Assembly (NCBI RefSeq): GCF_018991925.1
Contig: NW_024748870.1
Coordinates: forward strand, 4,665,436-4,729,435
DNA: 64,000 nt
Direction: 5' to 3'
Source of the DNA: Homarus americanus
Lineage: Eukaryota; Arthropoda; Malacostraca; Decapoda; Nephropidae
The stretch's first letter is position 1, and each line of letters starts with the position of its first letter. A model generated the notes under the pieces. It saw nothing but the letters and a program-made list of their open reading frames with translations, had not been told where the DNA came from and did not search any database. Shown in pieces: positions 14,401-24,011 of the stretch. The position numbers and the translations under genes were made by a program.

Positions 14401-16034
14401 CTTAAGGACCCCCACTGAAGAAAGTCTAACGATTTTCTTGGGTTCTCCTTAAGTTTTACTTTGCTGTCCATACATATGATAAAACACTGTAAACCTGTAT
14501 GCTGATTTCACAAAATAATAAAAAAGTAAGTATTTTTTTCCTTCTTCCACAAACTGATGGGTATTCTGAAGACAAGAACAAATGTTTTAATGGGCACATT
14601 AGTTAAAATAAATCAACATAGCACAAAATAAACTTCAAACTTACCTAGCACACAATACTAACCAATGATCTTGAAGGGAAATGGGTCAAACTTAATATTA
14701 ACCTACACCTTCTTGACTCAACACTTTAGCACGATAAGGGGGATTCAACTTGCCACTGGTAGTATGGTTATCTAATCTCTACCTTGAGTTAAGACTTTGA
14801 AGCAACTGATAGACAGCTACAACATAATCTATAAGACGGGGATAACACTCTACACGGTGACCTACTATGCAACAGGCCCGAGGTTCTAATAAGGTAAGCG
14901 GGGTCTTAAAACATGCTGGGGACTAACAACCTCTCAAGTCTCATACCGTATCAGTAGACATAACGTGACTCCCAGGAAGAGGGATCGGTGAGGGTTGTTA
15001 AAACACACACACACACACTAGCTGGGGAGGTGATCGGTTGTGTTGATGAATCACCAAGTTCCTCTCTGATTTGTTGACAAACGCACACTGTTGCCCCCGA
15101 TGTCAAATGAGAAACTGTGGCTAAACTCCCTAAAAACTATATAATGGTGACAGTAACTAAATGATTTGCATTATATTTTGTAGTATAAAGTATTAACGAT
15201 AATTTTTTTTTAATTATATCTGGTATTTCTGTCTGTAAAGTATTTTTGCACAAGGATCTTAATTTGATCAGAGAGATGTGGTAACTGGTGGCGGGAGATG
15301 GGTGTGGCAGAGGCGGCCAGGCTTTCCGGTTAACAGATCTTCTTCTGCACCCGGAAATACCACTTATTGTGTTGGATATATTTAAAATACACAGATGAAA
15401 AATTTAATATCTTTCATGAATTAAATCGCCACTAATTAACGTCAAACATGACAATAAACGAAGCAAAGTTCAAAGATATTCACCATGAAAAAACAACAGG
15501 AATAAATCCACGTGATATCACATTTCTTACATCAACTATTCGCAAATCTATGCAGGTCAAGGCTACGTGATATACGAAAATTTCACACAAGGATTCAATC
15601 GATTTTTAAAGATATATGACTTATAATTACCGGTAGCTAATGAAAAGTTCCAGTCGAAAACAAAAAGTTGTACTCGCAACTTTCTAAGCCTAAAATGATC
15701 CAGTTTCACCCAACACTACAACAAAACTGACAAGTGTTGCACATTATCCTGACAACACCTCGTACGATAATTATGCTTCTTGCAACTTTCTTGCTTTTCT
15801 AGGTTAATCGACTTTTTTGTTTGCCATTGTTTGTATAACTGTACTGTCTATGTTCAAACTCAACCAATATGAATATGCTTGTGGATTTTACTGAATATCT
15901 ATCTAGCTAACTGAAGATGTAAAAATTAATTCACCTTCCTGCATGAGTTATGCAAGAGCACAAAGTTAACATACAAAATTCTCAAAGTTACACAGGGACT
16001 TGAACAAGCTGGCACAAGCCACCAGACAAAACTA

Positions 16035-16127
<93 letters not shown>

Positions 16128-18251
16128 ATAAAGTTCTTGTACCTTAATACTATCTCTTAACCTATGTTCAGTGATTTGATATTAACTTTGAATGTTAGCT
16201 TTGTGTTTCAGCTTAAGCCAACCAGTTAAGTGCTTTCTTGCCTCTACGGACCACAGGGAGTAATATTAGTAGTATGGTAATTTCTGAATACGGACACAGG
16301 CTTACATTAACAGAAAATAATTGTTGCATGATTTATTTACATCAATCCCTATAATCTGAAAAAAACAACATATATAGTATCTTATTCCTAAACCCAAAAG
16401 TGCTTTACAACTTGTCTCTTAAAAGCCAGACGACCAACGAGAGGCGGCGCAACAAATGAAAAAACAACAACTTAGACTTAGGAATTATAAGCCGTACATT
16501 TAAATAAATAAAAATAAGAAAATGCTCCCTAAACCATATTAGTTTCGGTAAAGCCTAAGTTTCGGACCATAATCCTTCTGGTGATGAAGCCTAGTTTTTC
16601 CGACTGTTTTTTTTATGTTTTATTCGATTTTGATATTGATTTTCGTCGGAAATCAATATCAAAATCGAATAAAACACATAAAAAAACAGTCGGAAAAACT
16701 AGACTTCATCACCAGAATGATTTTGAGACCAAACATAACCTAACCAAACAAACCTAACCAAACTTAGCCCCTGACGTCACGGTCGACACACGCTAACGTG
16801 GACGAAGGGCGACCCATGTACAGAGGGAAGATGAAAAATAACTTAATTTTTTAAGGTAAACACACCACATATCTCGATTATTATTCCTTTGCGACAGAAG
16901 TGCCAGAGAAGAAATGTCTAATTTGGCGAGTTAGACCCTACCTCCAGAAAGACTTAACATCCCTAGAAAAGGCGCAACACAGAGCGACTAAGATGATTCC
17001 TGAAGTATATCATCTCGACGATCTAAATAGATTTACAACTAACAACTCTCACACAAGACACAATAGGGCAGATCTCAAAGAGGCATTCAAAATCCTGAGC
17101 CCAGGCCACTTTTCCTGATGCCTCGCACCACTAACACGAGAGGACACAACTTCAAGCTCGCTAGGATGTTATGCAGGACAAATCTTAGGAAATACTGTAC
17201 TTGTTCATACGGAGGAACATTGTGAGAGGAAGCTAAATCAAGCAAATAAGCTAGTAGGTGTTATAAGAAGGGCGTTCACTATTAAACCTCATTGGTACTG
17301 TTACACCGTCTGGTCCCCGAGATATCCTAGACATTGTGAATTAATTGAAAGTGCTCAAAAGAGGGCCATTAGACTGGTGCCTGAATCACGGCACCTCAGG
17401 TACCCAGAGAGATTAGAACACCTGCAACTGCCTATCTTATACTATAGGCGGGCAAGGGACTTAACACAAGTCTGTAAACACATCAGAGGTCATTACTCAG
17501 TCCAGTGTTCATTACTGGAATTGGTGGATGCCTGCCCCACCAGGGGTCACAACTTAAGGCTGAAGAAGCCTCAAGTTAAGAAAATTGTCAGGGCAATTTT
17601 AGGGGGAGTAAGAGTTAAGAACTTTGGAACAATCTGCCAGAGTGTTGTGACGGCACCGAGTGAGTTCATTCAAGACCAGACTTGACCAACACTGCAGCAG
17701 GTTCAGATACATTCAGGAGCCAGTGCATGCCCGGTACAGTACTTGCCAACTGTGTGTAATGGAGACGTGATCAACCACCCAAGCGGCTAACAGGTCCATC
17801 AGTGATGAAGAGGATAAATTAAAGTGGTACACCTTTGGAACAATCTACTGGCTCAAACTGTGGAATAGAAAACAGTAAATAGCCCCTGACAAGACTATCA
17901 AGAACAACGGAGGGATCCTACACAGACCACAGGCCATCTTTCCTCGGCATGGCCACCTCAAGTTTGAGTGGACCTTAGGTAAATAAAATAAATAAGGTAA
18001 ATCACGACTCTGGTGTAAATAGAAATGTAACCAAAACGTACCTAACTTAGTGGTATAGTTACAGAGGACGTGTGCAGTAACTTCATTGTGGCGACAGTCC
18101 TCTAAAGTTGGTGCCTTAACTGTGACATGAATAAAAAATAGCTCTAAAAACTTACTGGATTTTTCTTGACCTTGACACATCGCCCCGGGCTGACAGGACT
18201 GTTGGGTGAGCGAGGACTGGGCAGCGGGCTTATGTACGGTGATGACGTCAT
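5123..18251 (-). CDS. Sep1: Septin of the SEPT2 group (Drosophila Sep1/Sep4-like), six coding exons, 3' end outside the window
   Basis: Septins are GTP-binding proteins that polymerise into filaments at the cell cortex and division furrow. Six exons join in phase: 18251-18156, 13279-13174, 12838-12752, 11507-11384, 8810-8676 and 5240-5123, giving 222 residues. Visible motifs are the pre-G1 block [11 protein letters not shown] with basic HRKSVKRGF, the P-loop GESGLGKST (68-76), switch II DTPGYGD (125-131) and the G4 motif AKAD (206-209). The family's septin-unique element and C-terminal coiled coil are absent, so later exons should lie left of position 1. DESGLNRR and the CFQSIIQYI segment fit the SEPT2 group better than SEPT6 or SEPT7 (family knowledge). 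Introns are about 4.9, 0.3, 1.2, 2.6 and 3.4 kb, plus more than 5.1 kb. The choice between Sep1 and Sep4 orthology is uncertain. Confidence 0.95.
6158..6520 (+). repeat. Dispersed repeat, copy 2, with longer tail
   Basis: It matches 1083-1235 through the CCCACAACGGGGCCT and CCGGAAAACCAGCTTTTT blocks, then continues about 250 bp (6280-6520). Its minus strand carries a short open frame of no recognised family. It ends next to the Tigger element at 6533. Confidence 0.6.
6533..7172 (+). mobile_element. Tigger/pogo-type deletion element (MITE)
   Basis: Terminal inverted repeats begin CAGTGGGGTATGCTATAACG at 6533 and at the opposite end (7172), flanked by TA on both sides (6531-6532, 7173-7174), as in the Tc1/mariner superfamily. 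Inside, 6834-6917 encodes [20 protein letters not shown] and a few more residues, which resembles the start of the CENP-B-like helix-turn-helix of Tigger transposases. About 6921-6976 encodes a transposase-tail-like [17 protein letters not shown] in another frame. The catalytic core is missing, so it is non-autonomous. Confidence 0.85.
8397..8483. repeat. Compound (TG)n-(AAT)n microsatellite
   Basis: About ten TG units are followed by some twenty AAT units, in septin intron 5 just beyond the donor of exon 5. Confidence 0.98.
8676..8810 (-). CDS. Sep1: Septin exon 5: middle of the GTPase domain
   Basis: The acceptor AAATTTCAG|T is chosen because it restores the cysteine codon. A second CAG seven bases further in would break the frame. 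The exon encodes [20 protein letters not shown], then [18 protein letters not shown] and INPAGH. Donor is GG|GTATGT. Most septins have SPFGHG or APSGHG where this one has NPAGHG. Confidence 0.95.
9421..9519 (+). repeat. Possible tRNA-derived SINE
   Basis: An A-box-like AGCTGAGTGGAC (9427-9438) and a B-box GGTTCAATACC (9470-9480) have RNA polymerase III promoter spacing, followed downstream by a poly-T run. No tRNA cloverleaf can be drawn, so this is at best a SINE head. Confidence 0.4.
10000..10900 (+). mobile_element. Second Tigger-type deletion element
   Basis: Ends read CAGTAATCCCG (10000) and its complement (10900), flanked by TA. An ORF at 10279-10413 reads [20 protein letters not shown] then [15 protein letters not shown]; the following bases, after a frameshift, read [12 protein letters not shown]. 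This is like the N-terminal DNA-binding part of Tigger transposases. The rest of the transposase is absent. It lies in septin intron 4. Confidence 0.75.
11384..11507 (-). CDS. Sep1: Septin exon 4: switch II (G3)
   Basis: Acceptor ATATTCAG|AG and donor GACTG|GTGAGT bound the exon. It encodes [20 protein letters not shown] followed by [27 protein letters not shown] is the G3 motif; most septins have DTPGFGD, so the tyrosine is a mild variant. Exit phase is 2; the split codon makes cysteine with exon 5. Confidence 0.96.
12752..12838 (-). CDS. Sep1: Septin exon 3: P-loop (G1)
   Basis: Acceptor TTAAACAG|GT and donor CAAG|GTAAGT bound the exon. It carries GESGLGKST, the Walker A motif that binds the nucleotide phosphates, then [14 protein letters not shown], typical of septins. 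It enters in phase 1 (the glycine codon is split from exon 2) and leaves in phase 1. Confidence 0.97.
13174..13279 (-). CDS. Sep1: Septin exon 2: pre-G1 basic region
   Basis: Acceptor TTTTCCAG|TTC and donor GTAG|GTGAG frame 35 codons plus one base. The encoded block [20 protein letters not shown] leads into FEFTLMVV. This is the conserved segment immediately before the septin P-loop, including the polybasic lipid-binding stretch. Confidence 0.95.
13739..13873. repeat. Small inverted-repeat element with internal TAACC runs
   Basis: Ends GTTTTGGTCATCC and GGATGACCGAAAC are inverted. The interior contains repeated TAACC and CCTAACCTAA pentamers. It sits in the large septin intron 1. Confidence 0.5.
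14034..14380. mobile_element. MITE with about 30-bp terminal inverted repeats
   Basis: The left end TTTCCACACTAACCCGGCCC... is matched by the inverted right end, and the similarity extends through GTAAGCC and a shared CTGATTGGTTC. It is 347 bp with no coding capacity. No clear target duplication was found, so the superfamily is unassigned. Confidence 0.7.
16037..16124. repeat. (AT)n microsatellite
   Basis: About 44 uninterrupted AT units in septin intron 1. Confidence 0.98.
16575..16718. repeat. Nearly perfect long hairpin (foldback)
   Basis: Arms of about 68 bp (16575-16642 and 16650-16718) are inverted copies with only a few differences, around a seven-base loop. Each arm contains TGGTGATGAAG, TAGTTTTTCCGACTG and TTCGATTTTGATATTGATTT. 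Such near-identity implies recent formation or pairing constraint. Confidence 0.9.
16895..17830 (+). mobile_element. Two joined 3' fragments of non-LTR retrotransposons
   Basis: About 16920-17110 reads [20 protein letters not shown] then KMIPE, the C-terminal region of many arthropod non-LTR polyproteins. About 17218-17690 carries a second C-terminal region ([19 protein letters not shown], then [34 protein letters not shown]). The noncoding tail at 17680-17810 (CAGCAGGTTCAGATACATTC, then GGAGCCAGTGCATGCC) reappears at 63355-63470. Both fragments have lost their 5' parts. Confidence 0.75.
18156..18251 (-). CDS. Sep1: Septin exon 1: start codon and SP-rich N-terminus
   Basis: The ATG is at 18251-18249. 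An in-frame TGA lies five codons upstream (18266-18264), so this is a plausible true start. The exon encodes 32 residues beginning [16 protein letters not shown], with seven Ser-Pro/Tyr-adjacent proline sites, and ends in a basic KVKKNP. It closes at a consensus donor, CCA|GTAAGT, in phase 0. This is the only frame that continues into exon 2 without a stop. The N-terminus is family-variable, so its assignment rests on splice phase and position rather than on homology. Confidence 0.75.
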
Positions 18252-19330
18252 CTCTTCCTCCTGTCACCAGTTCACAAAAATAATAATAATTTTAGTGGCA
18301 GCTTTGTGCAAAAAAACAAACAAAGAAATTAAATATAAATAATCAATGCAGATTAACACAAATAACTACAGCTAAGGAATAAAAATAATACAGTAATAGT
18401 TTTATTGAAACCCATAATTTTATCCCATCAATTATAGCCTACCTGTATAGGAAATATAAATAAATAATAAGATTTAAAAAGTTGTTTCGAGTAAGCATTT
18501 AGAGTTTAACTAAAATTATTATCAGTGTACATCCGGGCACACTAGCTAATGAACTATACGGTGTAAAACATGAAATATATTACACATAATATAAAAATAA
18601 TAGTATCGACAACAATAAAAATGCCAAGGAAATAAAATACTAAATAATGAATAACGATGAAATCCAACAAACATCTTTGGTATCTAGATAATGAAATACA
18701 TTCTCTGTGTGATTGTCTTTATGGAAGTTTCATTTTCATTTCCACAGTTTTGAAGAAAGACCGAAATTTGGTAGGGAGGTGTGGGGTGACTGAGGGATGG
18801 GTCGTGTAGCCTACTATCTCTCTTGTCACACGTCCCGGTAACTCAACTGGATAAAGATAAATTTTGACTCCGTAGAACCCTTATTAACTTATTTTACTTA
18901 TCTATGTTACGTTACGTGGGGGTGAATATAATTTATTTTATTTTTATGTGAGTCACTTACTTCTGTTACTAATTTGTAGGCTGTATGTATACCTCAGTGT
19001 GTTCCGAACTAGTGGCAGTGTTACGTATACTGTGCTCACATCACTGTAATTCTAAATGACGTTTTGATTTACCCAACGATGGTCCAGTTGTTTCTCAAAG
19101 GTCAATACGCTTGGTGACCTCGTGTAAGACCCTCGTAGACGTGTACTGTACGTTAATCATCCCCCTCACCCTCCCTCACCCTCCCCTCACCTCTCACTGG
19201 GGATAACAGAACACATCCCTTCATGGTCGAGTTCTCATGCAATTTGGTAGCCATTTTGGGTGTCAACTCTGCGTAGTAGAAGACACTAACCAATTAGAGG
19301 GTTAGGTTAGGTTAGGTTAGGGTTAAGGGT
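18252..19330 (-). promoter_or_regulatory. Sequence upstream of the septin start
   Basis: The septin 5' UTR and promoter should lie here or further right if a noncoding exon exists. I see no convincing TATA box or initiator. The stretch is A+T-rich, without repeats until the TTAGG run at 19300. Confidence 0.3.
19300..19325. repeat. Short TTAGG run
   Basis: Four to five copies of the arthropod telomeric pentamer. Similar short runs lie at 19853-19874, 20822-20840 and 41086-41103, and in inverse form near 13759 and 36256. They are too short to be telomeres. Confidence 0.9.
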
Positions 19331-19442
19331 GGCTAATCTTCAGGTGTTCCTACAAAGCCAACGTAAAAACCAGCTGCCTTAGGATTTATGTAGGAGAGAT
19401 GGTGGAAAATATGGCGTCGAAGTTGAACTGAGACTCTTGGGT

Positions 19443-19445
<3 letters not shown>

Positions 19446-19527
<82 letters not shown>
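19446..19527. repeat. (CA)n microsatellite
   Basis: About 41 CA units, uninterrupted. Confidence 0.98.
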
Positions 19528-19531
<4 letters not shown>

Positions 19532-19614
19532 CCTTATCGCAAGTTACGGAGAGGAGAAGAAAAACGGAACCCAGCAAACAAAAAGAGGGGGGGGGGACAA
19601 ACAAGCAAGAGAGG

Positions 19615-19705
19615 ACTGGTGGTGATGGGGGCAAGGGGGGGGGTGAGGGAGGGTGAGGGAGGGGGTGAGGGGAGGGGTGAGGGAGGGGTGAGGAGGGGGG
19701 AGAGG
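19615..19705. repeat. G-rich minisatellite (GTGAGGGAGG type)
   Basis: Irregular 10-16-bp G-rich units with many GGG runs, so the plus strand has clear G-quadruplex potential. Confidence 0.85.
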
Positions 19706-19912
19706 AAGCAAGGGCGTGTTGGGTTGCCGACTGGTCATGCCACGCGACCCACCCCCTCCCACCTCCTCCTAAGGAACCTGTTGTGTGGAGGAGGAGATAC
19801 TCAGGAAACATGGCACCAAGACGTAACGTATTAAGATTGAGTGAATTTTAATGGTTAGGTTAGGTTAGGTTAGGGGAATAGTAAGACCAGGGACCCGTTT
19901 AATTAGTCACCT

Positions 19913-19914
<2 letters not shown>

Positions 19915-19960
<46 letters not shown>
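19915..19960. repeat. (TG)n microsatellite
   Basis: About 21 TG units. Confidence 0.97.
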
Positions 19961-19961
<1 letters not shown>

Positions 19962-20030
19962 ATCTTCATTATTAACAAACCAAAACACATGTTCTAGATT
20001 TACACAATCGTACACCAGTAAAACCTCTCT

Positions 20031-20180
20031 CTCACACACACACACACTCAACCACACACACACTCAACCACACACACACTCAACCACACACACACTCAAC
20101 CACACACACACACTCAACCACACACACACACTCAACCACACACACACACTCAACCACACACACACTCAACCACACACACT
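20031..20180. repeat. CA-derived minisatellite
   Basis: About nine units of 16-18 bp: ACTCAACC followed by four to five CA units. Confidence 0.95.
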
Positions 20181-20278
20181 CTTTTGGTTATCTGTCAGAG
20201 TTAAATACTTCAGTCAGACCAACAGTGTAAAGTAAATCTTTCTTCCACTCAGAATTACTGTACAGAATAAGACACCAA

Positions 20279-20631
20279 CCACGACACTCTCTTGTATGCA
20301 TGACCACGACACTCTCTTGTATGCATAACCACGACACTCCCTTGTATGCATAACCACGACACTCTCTTGTATACATAACCACGACACTCCTTTGTATGCA
20401 TAACCACGACACTCTCTTGTATACATAACCACGACACTCCTTTGTATGCATAACCACGACACACTCTTGTATACATAACCACGACACTCCCTTGCATACA
20501 TAACCACGACACTCCCTTGCATACATAACCACTACACTCCCTTATATACATAACCACGACACTCCCTTATATACATAACCACGACACTCCCTTATATACA
20601 TAACCACTACACTCTCTTGTACACATAAATA
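20279..20631. repeat. 25-bp minisatellite, about 14 copies
   Basis: Unit AACCACGACACTCCCTTGTA plus TGCAT, with regular 25-bp period and few substitutions (TGTATG, TATATA and TGCATA variants). There are no spacers, so it is not a CRISPR array. Confidence 0.97.
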
Positions 20632-20830
20632 GTTTCCTTATTTAAATTCTGTTTTCAAATCCACGTCTTCGCAGATTTTTTTTTAGAATAATCGAGAATT
20701 TAACTGTAGTATTTTTACGTATTTCAATTAGTTTCATCTCCCACTGTGTTCATGGATCAGCTGAAGATTAGCCCCACCCCCTTCAGCTGATGTCACTTGG
20801 AGATTAAACACTTTTATCGCTGGTTAGGTA

Positions 20831-20940
20831 AGGTTAGGTTATGATATGATTAGATTATGTTATGTTATGTTATCGTAAGGATGTTAGGTTAGGTTATGAT
20901 ATGATTAGATTATGTTATGTTATGTTATCGTAAAGATGTT
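20831..20940. repeat. 55-bp tandem duplication
   Basis: Two copies of AGGTTAGGTTATGATATGAT followed by TAGATTATGTTATGTTATGT and TATCGTAA, differing by one base (AAGGATG versus AAAGATG). Confidence 0.95.
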
Positions 20941-21989
20941 TAATCTTTAGGTGAAATAAACTGGGGTGCCAATCTTCAGGTGATCTATTTCTTTAATGTT
21001 AGTTTGTTATGATATTTTCTTATTGTAATACAGGATAAAGTATAACAGTTATGTAAATCTCCATAATGTTACGAGAGCGAGATATACGGACAGAGAGAGG
21101 GGGGGTGACAGAGGGCAAGAGAGAACCTAAAGCGGTGACAAGGACAGGATGTTACTGTGATACACGACTGATTGTTACGGCAGGAGAGTTGAAACGCGAG
21201 AGAGAGAGAGAGAGACAGAGAGACAGAACAGCAACACGTAAACCACATGCTGGTATACGACATGATTTGTCTCTCAATCAACAATAACATCAACCTATAT
21301 ACGCGTCTCTCTTCTCTATTGTATATTCAAAGTCTGGATGGACAACGATCACAAACCTACATTAAGATTCCCTGATATAAAACGAAAACAAAAAATAAGA
21401 GTCTCAGTGACGCCAGCTTTTCTATTGAGAGTCGCCTGCTGACTAATTTAGGACCGCGGGAGTCACAACCCTACCGGCAGCAGGAACACCTCGTCATATG
21501 TGGTACCTAACTTCCTCCTCTTAACCCCTAGCCTGGAGCCGTCCTCGTACACCACAACAGTGCTCTCTCTACCTGTCATGATAAACACCCTGGTATACAG
21601 TGACGGGAAGTGCCTAAACGCAGTAAAGTAAAATTAACTAAACGACCGGAAATAACTGAAAACGTCCACATCGTAAGAAAATTTATATCGTAGCTCCAAC
21701 AAAAAGAGTAAATACGTATTTCAGATACGTCAGAATACATGATATCCAAATGAGATTGGTAGAAATGAATGTCGATATACAGTATGTTTGGCCTGAAGAG
21801 TGAGTCTGAGAAGGAGTATTGTGTGGCGTTATAATGTAAGGTGGAGACAGTTGCCAGGCTCAACTCTCACTGTACTGTACTGTAGGTGGTCGTAAAACTG
21901 CAATGAAAAAGAATGACAATCGTGTTGATACCTATATACTGTACACCCAAGACAGTGACAGCAGCACACACACATCTCCCAGAGCATTT

Positions 21990-22640
21990 CAACAAGGTCA
22001 TTACCCCGCCACCACTAACAGTACCTCCCCTACTACTCTCCCCCACCACCACTCAACAGCATCTCCCACTACTCTCCCCCCACCACCGCCAACAGTACAT
22101 CCTCCCTACTACTCTTCCCCCACCACCACTCAACAGCACCTCCCTACTACTCTACCCCACCACCACCTCAACAGTACCTCCCCACTACTCTAATCTCACC
22201 ACCACAACAGTACCTCCCCCCACTACTCTTCCCCACCACCACTAACAGTACCTCCCCTACTACTCTTCCCCACCACCACCAATGCACTCCTCCCTACTAC
22301 TCCCCCCCTGCCACCGCTAACAGTACCTCCCCTACTACTCTCCCCCACCACCACCAACAGCACCTCCCCACTACTCTCCCCTGCCACCGCGAACAGCACC
22401 TCCCCCACCACTCTCCCCCACCACCACTAACAGTACCTCCCTACTACCTCCCCCACCACCACCACTAACAGTACTCCCCCACTACCTCACCACCACTAAC
22501 AGTACTCCCCTCTACTACTTCCCCACCACCACAAACAGTGCAATTTCCCCTACTACTCTCCCCCACCACCACTAACAGTACCTCCCCTACTACTTCTCCC
22601 CTGCCACCGCTAACAGTACCTCCCTACTACTCTCCCCGAT
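21990..22640. repeat. C-rich minisatellite, about 32-36-bp units
   Basis: Roughly 18 irregular units of the type CTACTCTCCCCCACCACCAC plus TAACAGTACCTCC. Unit length varies, with indels mostly in C runs. Confidence 0.95.
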
Positions 22641-23054
22641 AGTCTTAACTCACATAAGAGGCGTGACGTAAGAAACAACACCAGGAGTATTATGGCAATC
22701 ATCTTAGCTTGGTCAACTTAATGGTGACCGTCTCCACTCGGTGTCACGTCGTCTTGTTTATCAGTCAAGTTAAATCGTAAACGGCGTTGATCCGAGGTGC
22801 GTGACGATGAATGACGTGGGACAGACCGACCGCTGTGTGTAAAAGAGGCTTCAAATGGACCCCTTCTCCACTAACAAGAGGGTCCCGTCAGCGCCTCAAT
22901 GCCACAGGGAGGTAAATATTTTGACAACGTTGAATTGTACATGCTCTCATTTCTCTTATCTAAATGACACAACACTGATGCAGGTCTCCCATTATCTCTC
23001 TCAAATAACACATCGATCTCTCTATATTTTCTTCATTAAAAAATAAATATATAG

Positions 23055-23452
23055 TACACAAACCTCACAGACTCATCCCCACATGATAAACTCCAACACT
23101 CCCCCATCCCCACGTTATAAACTCCAACACTCCCCCATCCCCACGTTATAAACTCCAACACTCCCCCATCCCCACGTTATAAACTCCAACTCATCCCCAC
23201 ATGATAAACTCCAACACTCCCCCATCCCCACGTTATAAACTCCAACACTCCCTCATCCCCACGTTATAAACTCCAACACTCCCCCATCCCCACGTTATAA
23301 ACTCCAACACTCCCCCATCCCCACGTTATAAACTCCAACACTCCCTCATCCCCACGTTATAAACTCCAACACTCCCTCATCCCCACGTTATAAACTCCAA
23401 CACTCCCTCATCCCCACGTTATAAACTCCAACACTCCCTCATCCCCACGTTA
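23055..23452. repeat. 31-bp minisatellite, about 12 copies
   Basis: Unit AACTCCAACACTCCCCCATC plus CCCACGTTATA. There are very few substitutions (CCCCC/CCCTC, GTTATA/ATGATA), and one unit has lost its ACACTCCCCC portion. Confidence 0.97.
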
Positions 23453-23980
23453 ACATCCTCATAAACGACAATATCACTGGATTTTCTTGTCTTTAACAAC
23501 AGATAATCATCGGAGTTTCCACACTGTCACGTTTCTCTGGTGCACGAGGAGATCTCTCGATACTGCTGGCGTCTCCTTAAAGTACGAGGCGACATTATTC
23601 TGAGCGTGGCGACCTAGTGTGCTCGGACGGTGCCACCCTTCATACCTTAATACAGTGTACAGTACAGTGGGTTGACTTTCGCATCATCACGCCTCTTTCT
23701 CACGCCAGGTAAGAGAGTGCTTGATTAATGTGAGTGTGTGTGTGTGTGTGTGTGTGTGAGCTCAGGGGAGGGTATTTATGCAATCATGTGTGTGGGTATA
23801 TGGCTGTGTGTGCACGCATGCGTTTTATGTGTTTGTGAATATGCGTGTATGTTAATGTATGTTATTTTTGTGTGGGGGAGCACCAATGGTGGAGTCATGA
23901 CCCCGCCCTCCCCCTTGATCATTCTGGTATGTGTTTGTTGGTGATTAAATTTGTATATGAGTGTAGGAGGTGCTTGGGCT

Positions 23981-24011
<31 letters not shown>

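Noticed and set aside
17845..18267. 140-codon minus frame from GTG at 18267 over the septin first exon
   Set aside because: It is in the wrong frame. Joining it to exon 2 gives an immediate stop, while the frame starting at ATG 18251 splices in phase.
19386..19811. 141-codon minus frame with (CV)n and proline runs
   Set aside because: Made of the CA microsatellite and the adjoining G-rich array.
20188..20557. Three overlapping frames encoding VSWLCIQ/CRGYAYK repeats
   Set aside because: All three minus frames are open because the 25-bp unit lacks stops. This is a repeat artefact, not a repeat protein.
23055..23452. CRISPR-like regular repeats
   Set aside because: Units are directly adjacent with no unique spacers, and the DNA is eukaryotic. 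It is a minisatellite.
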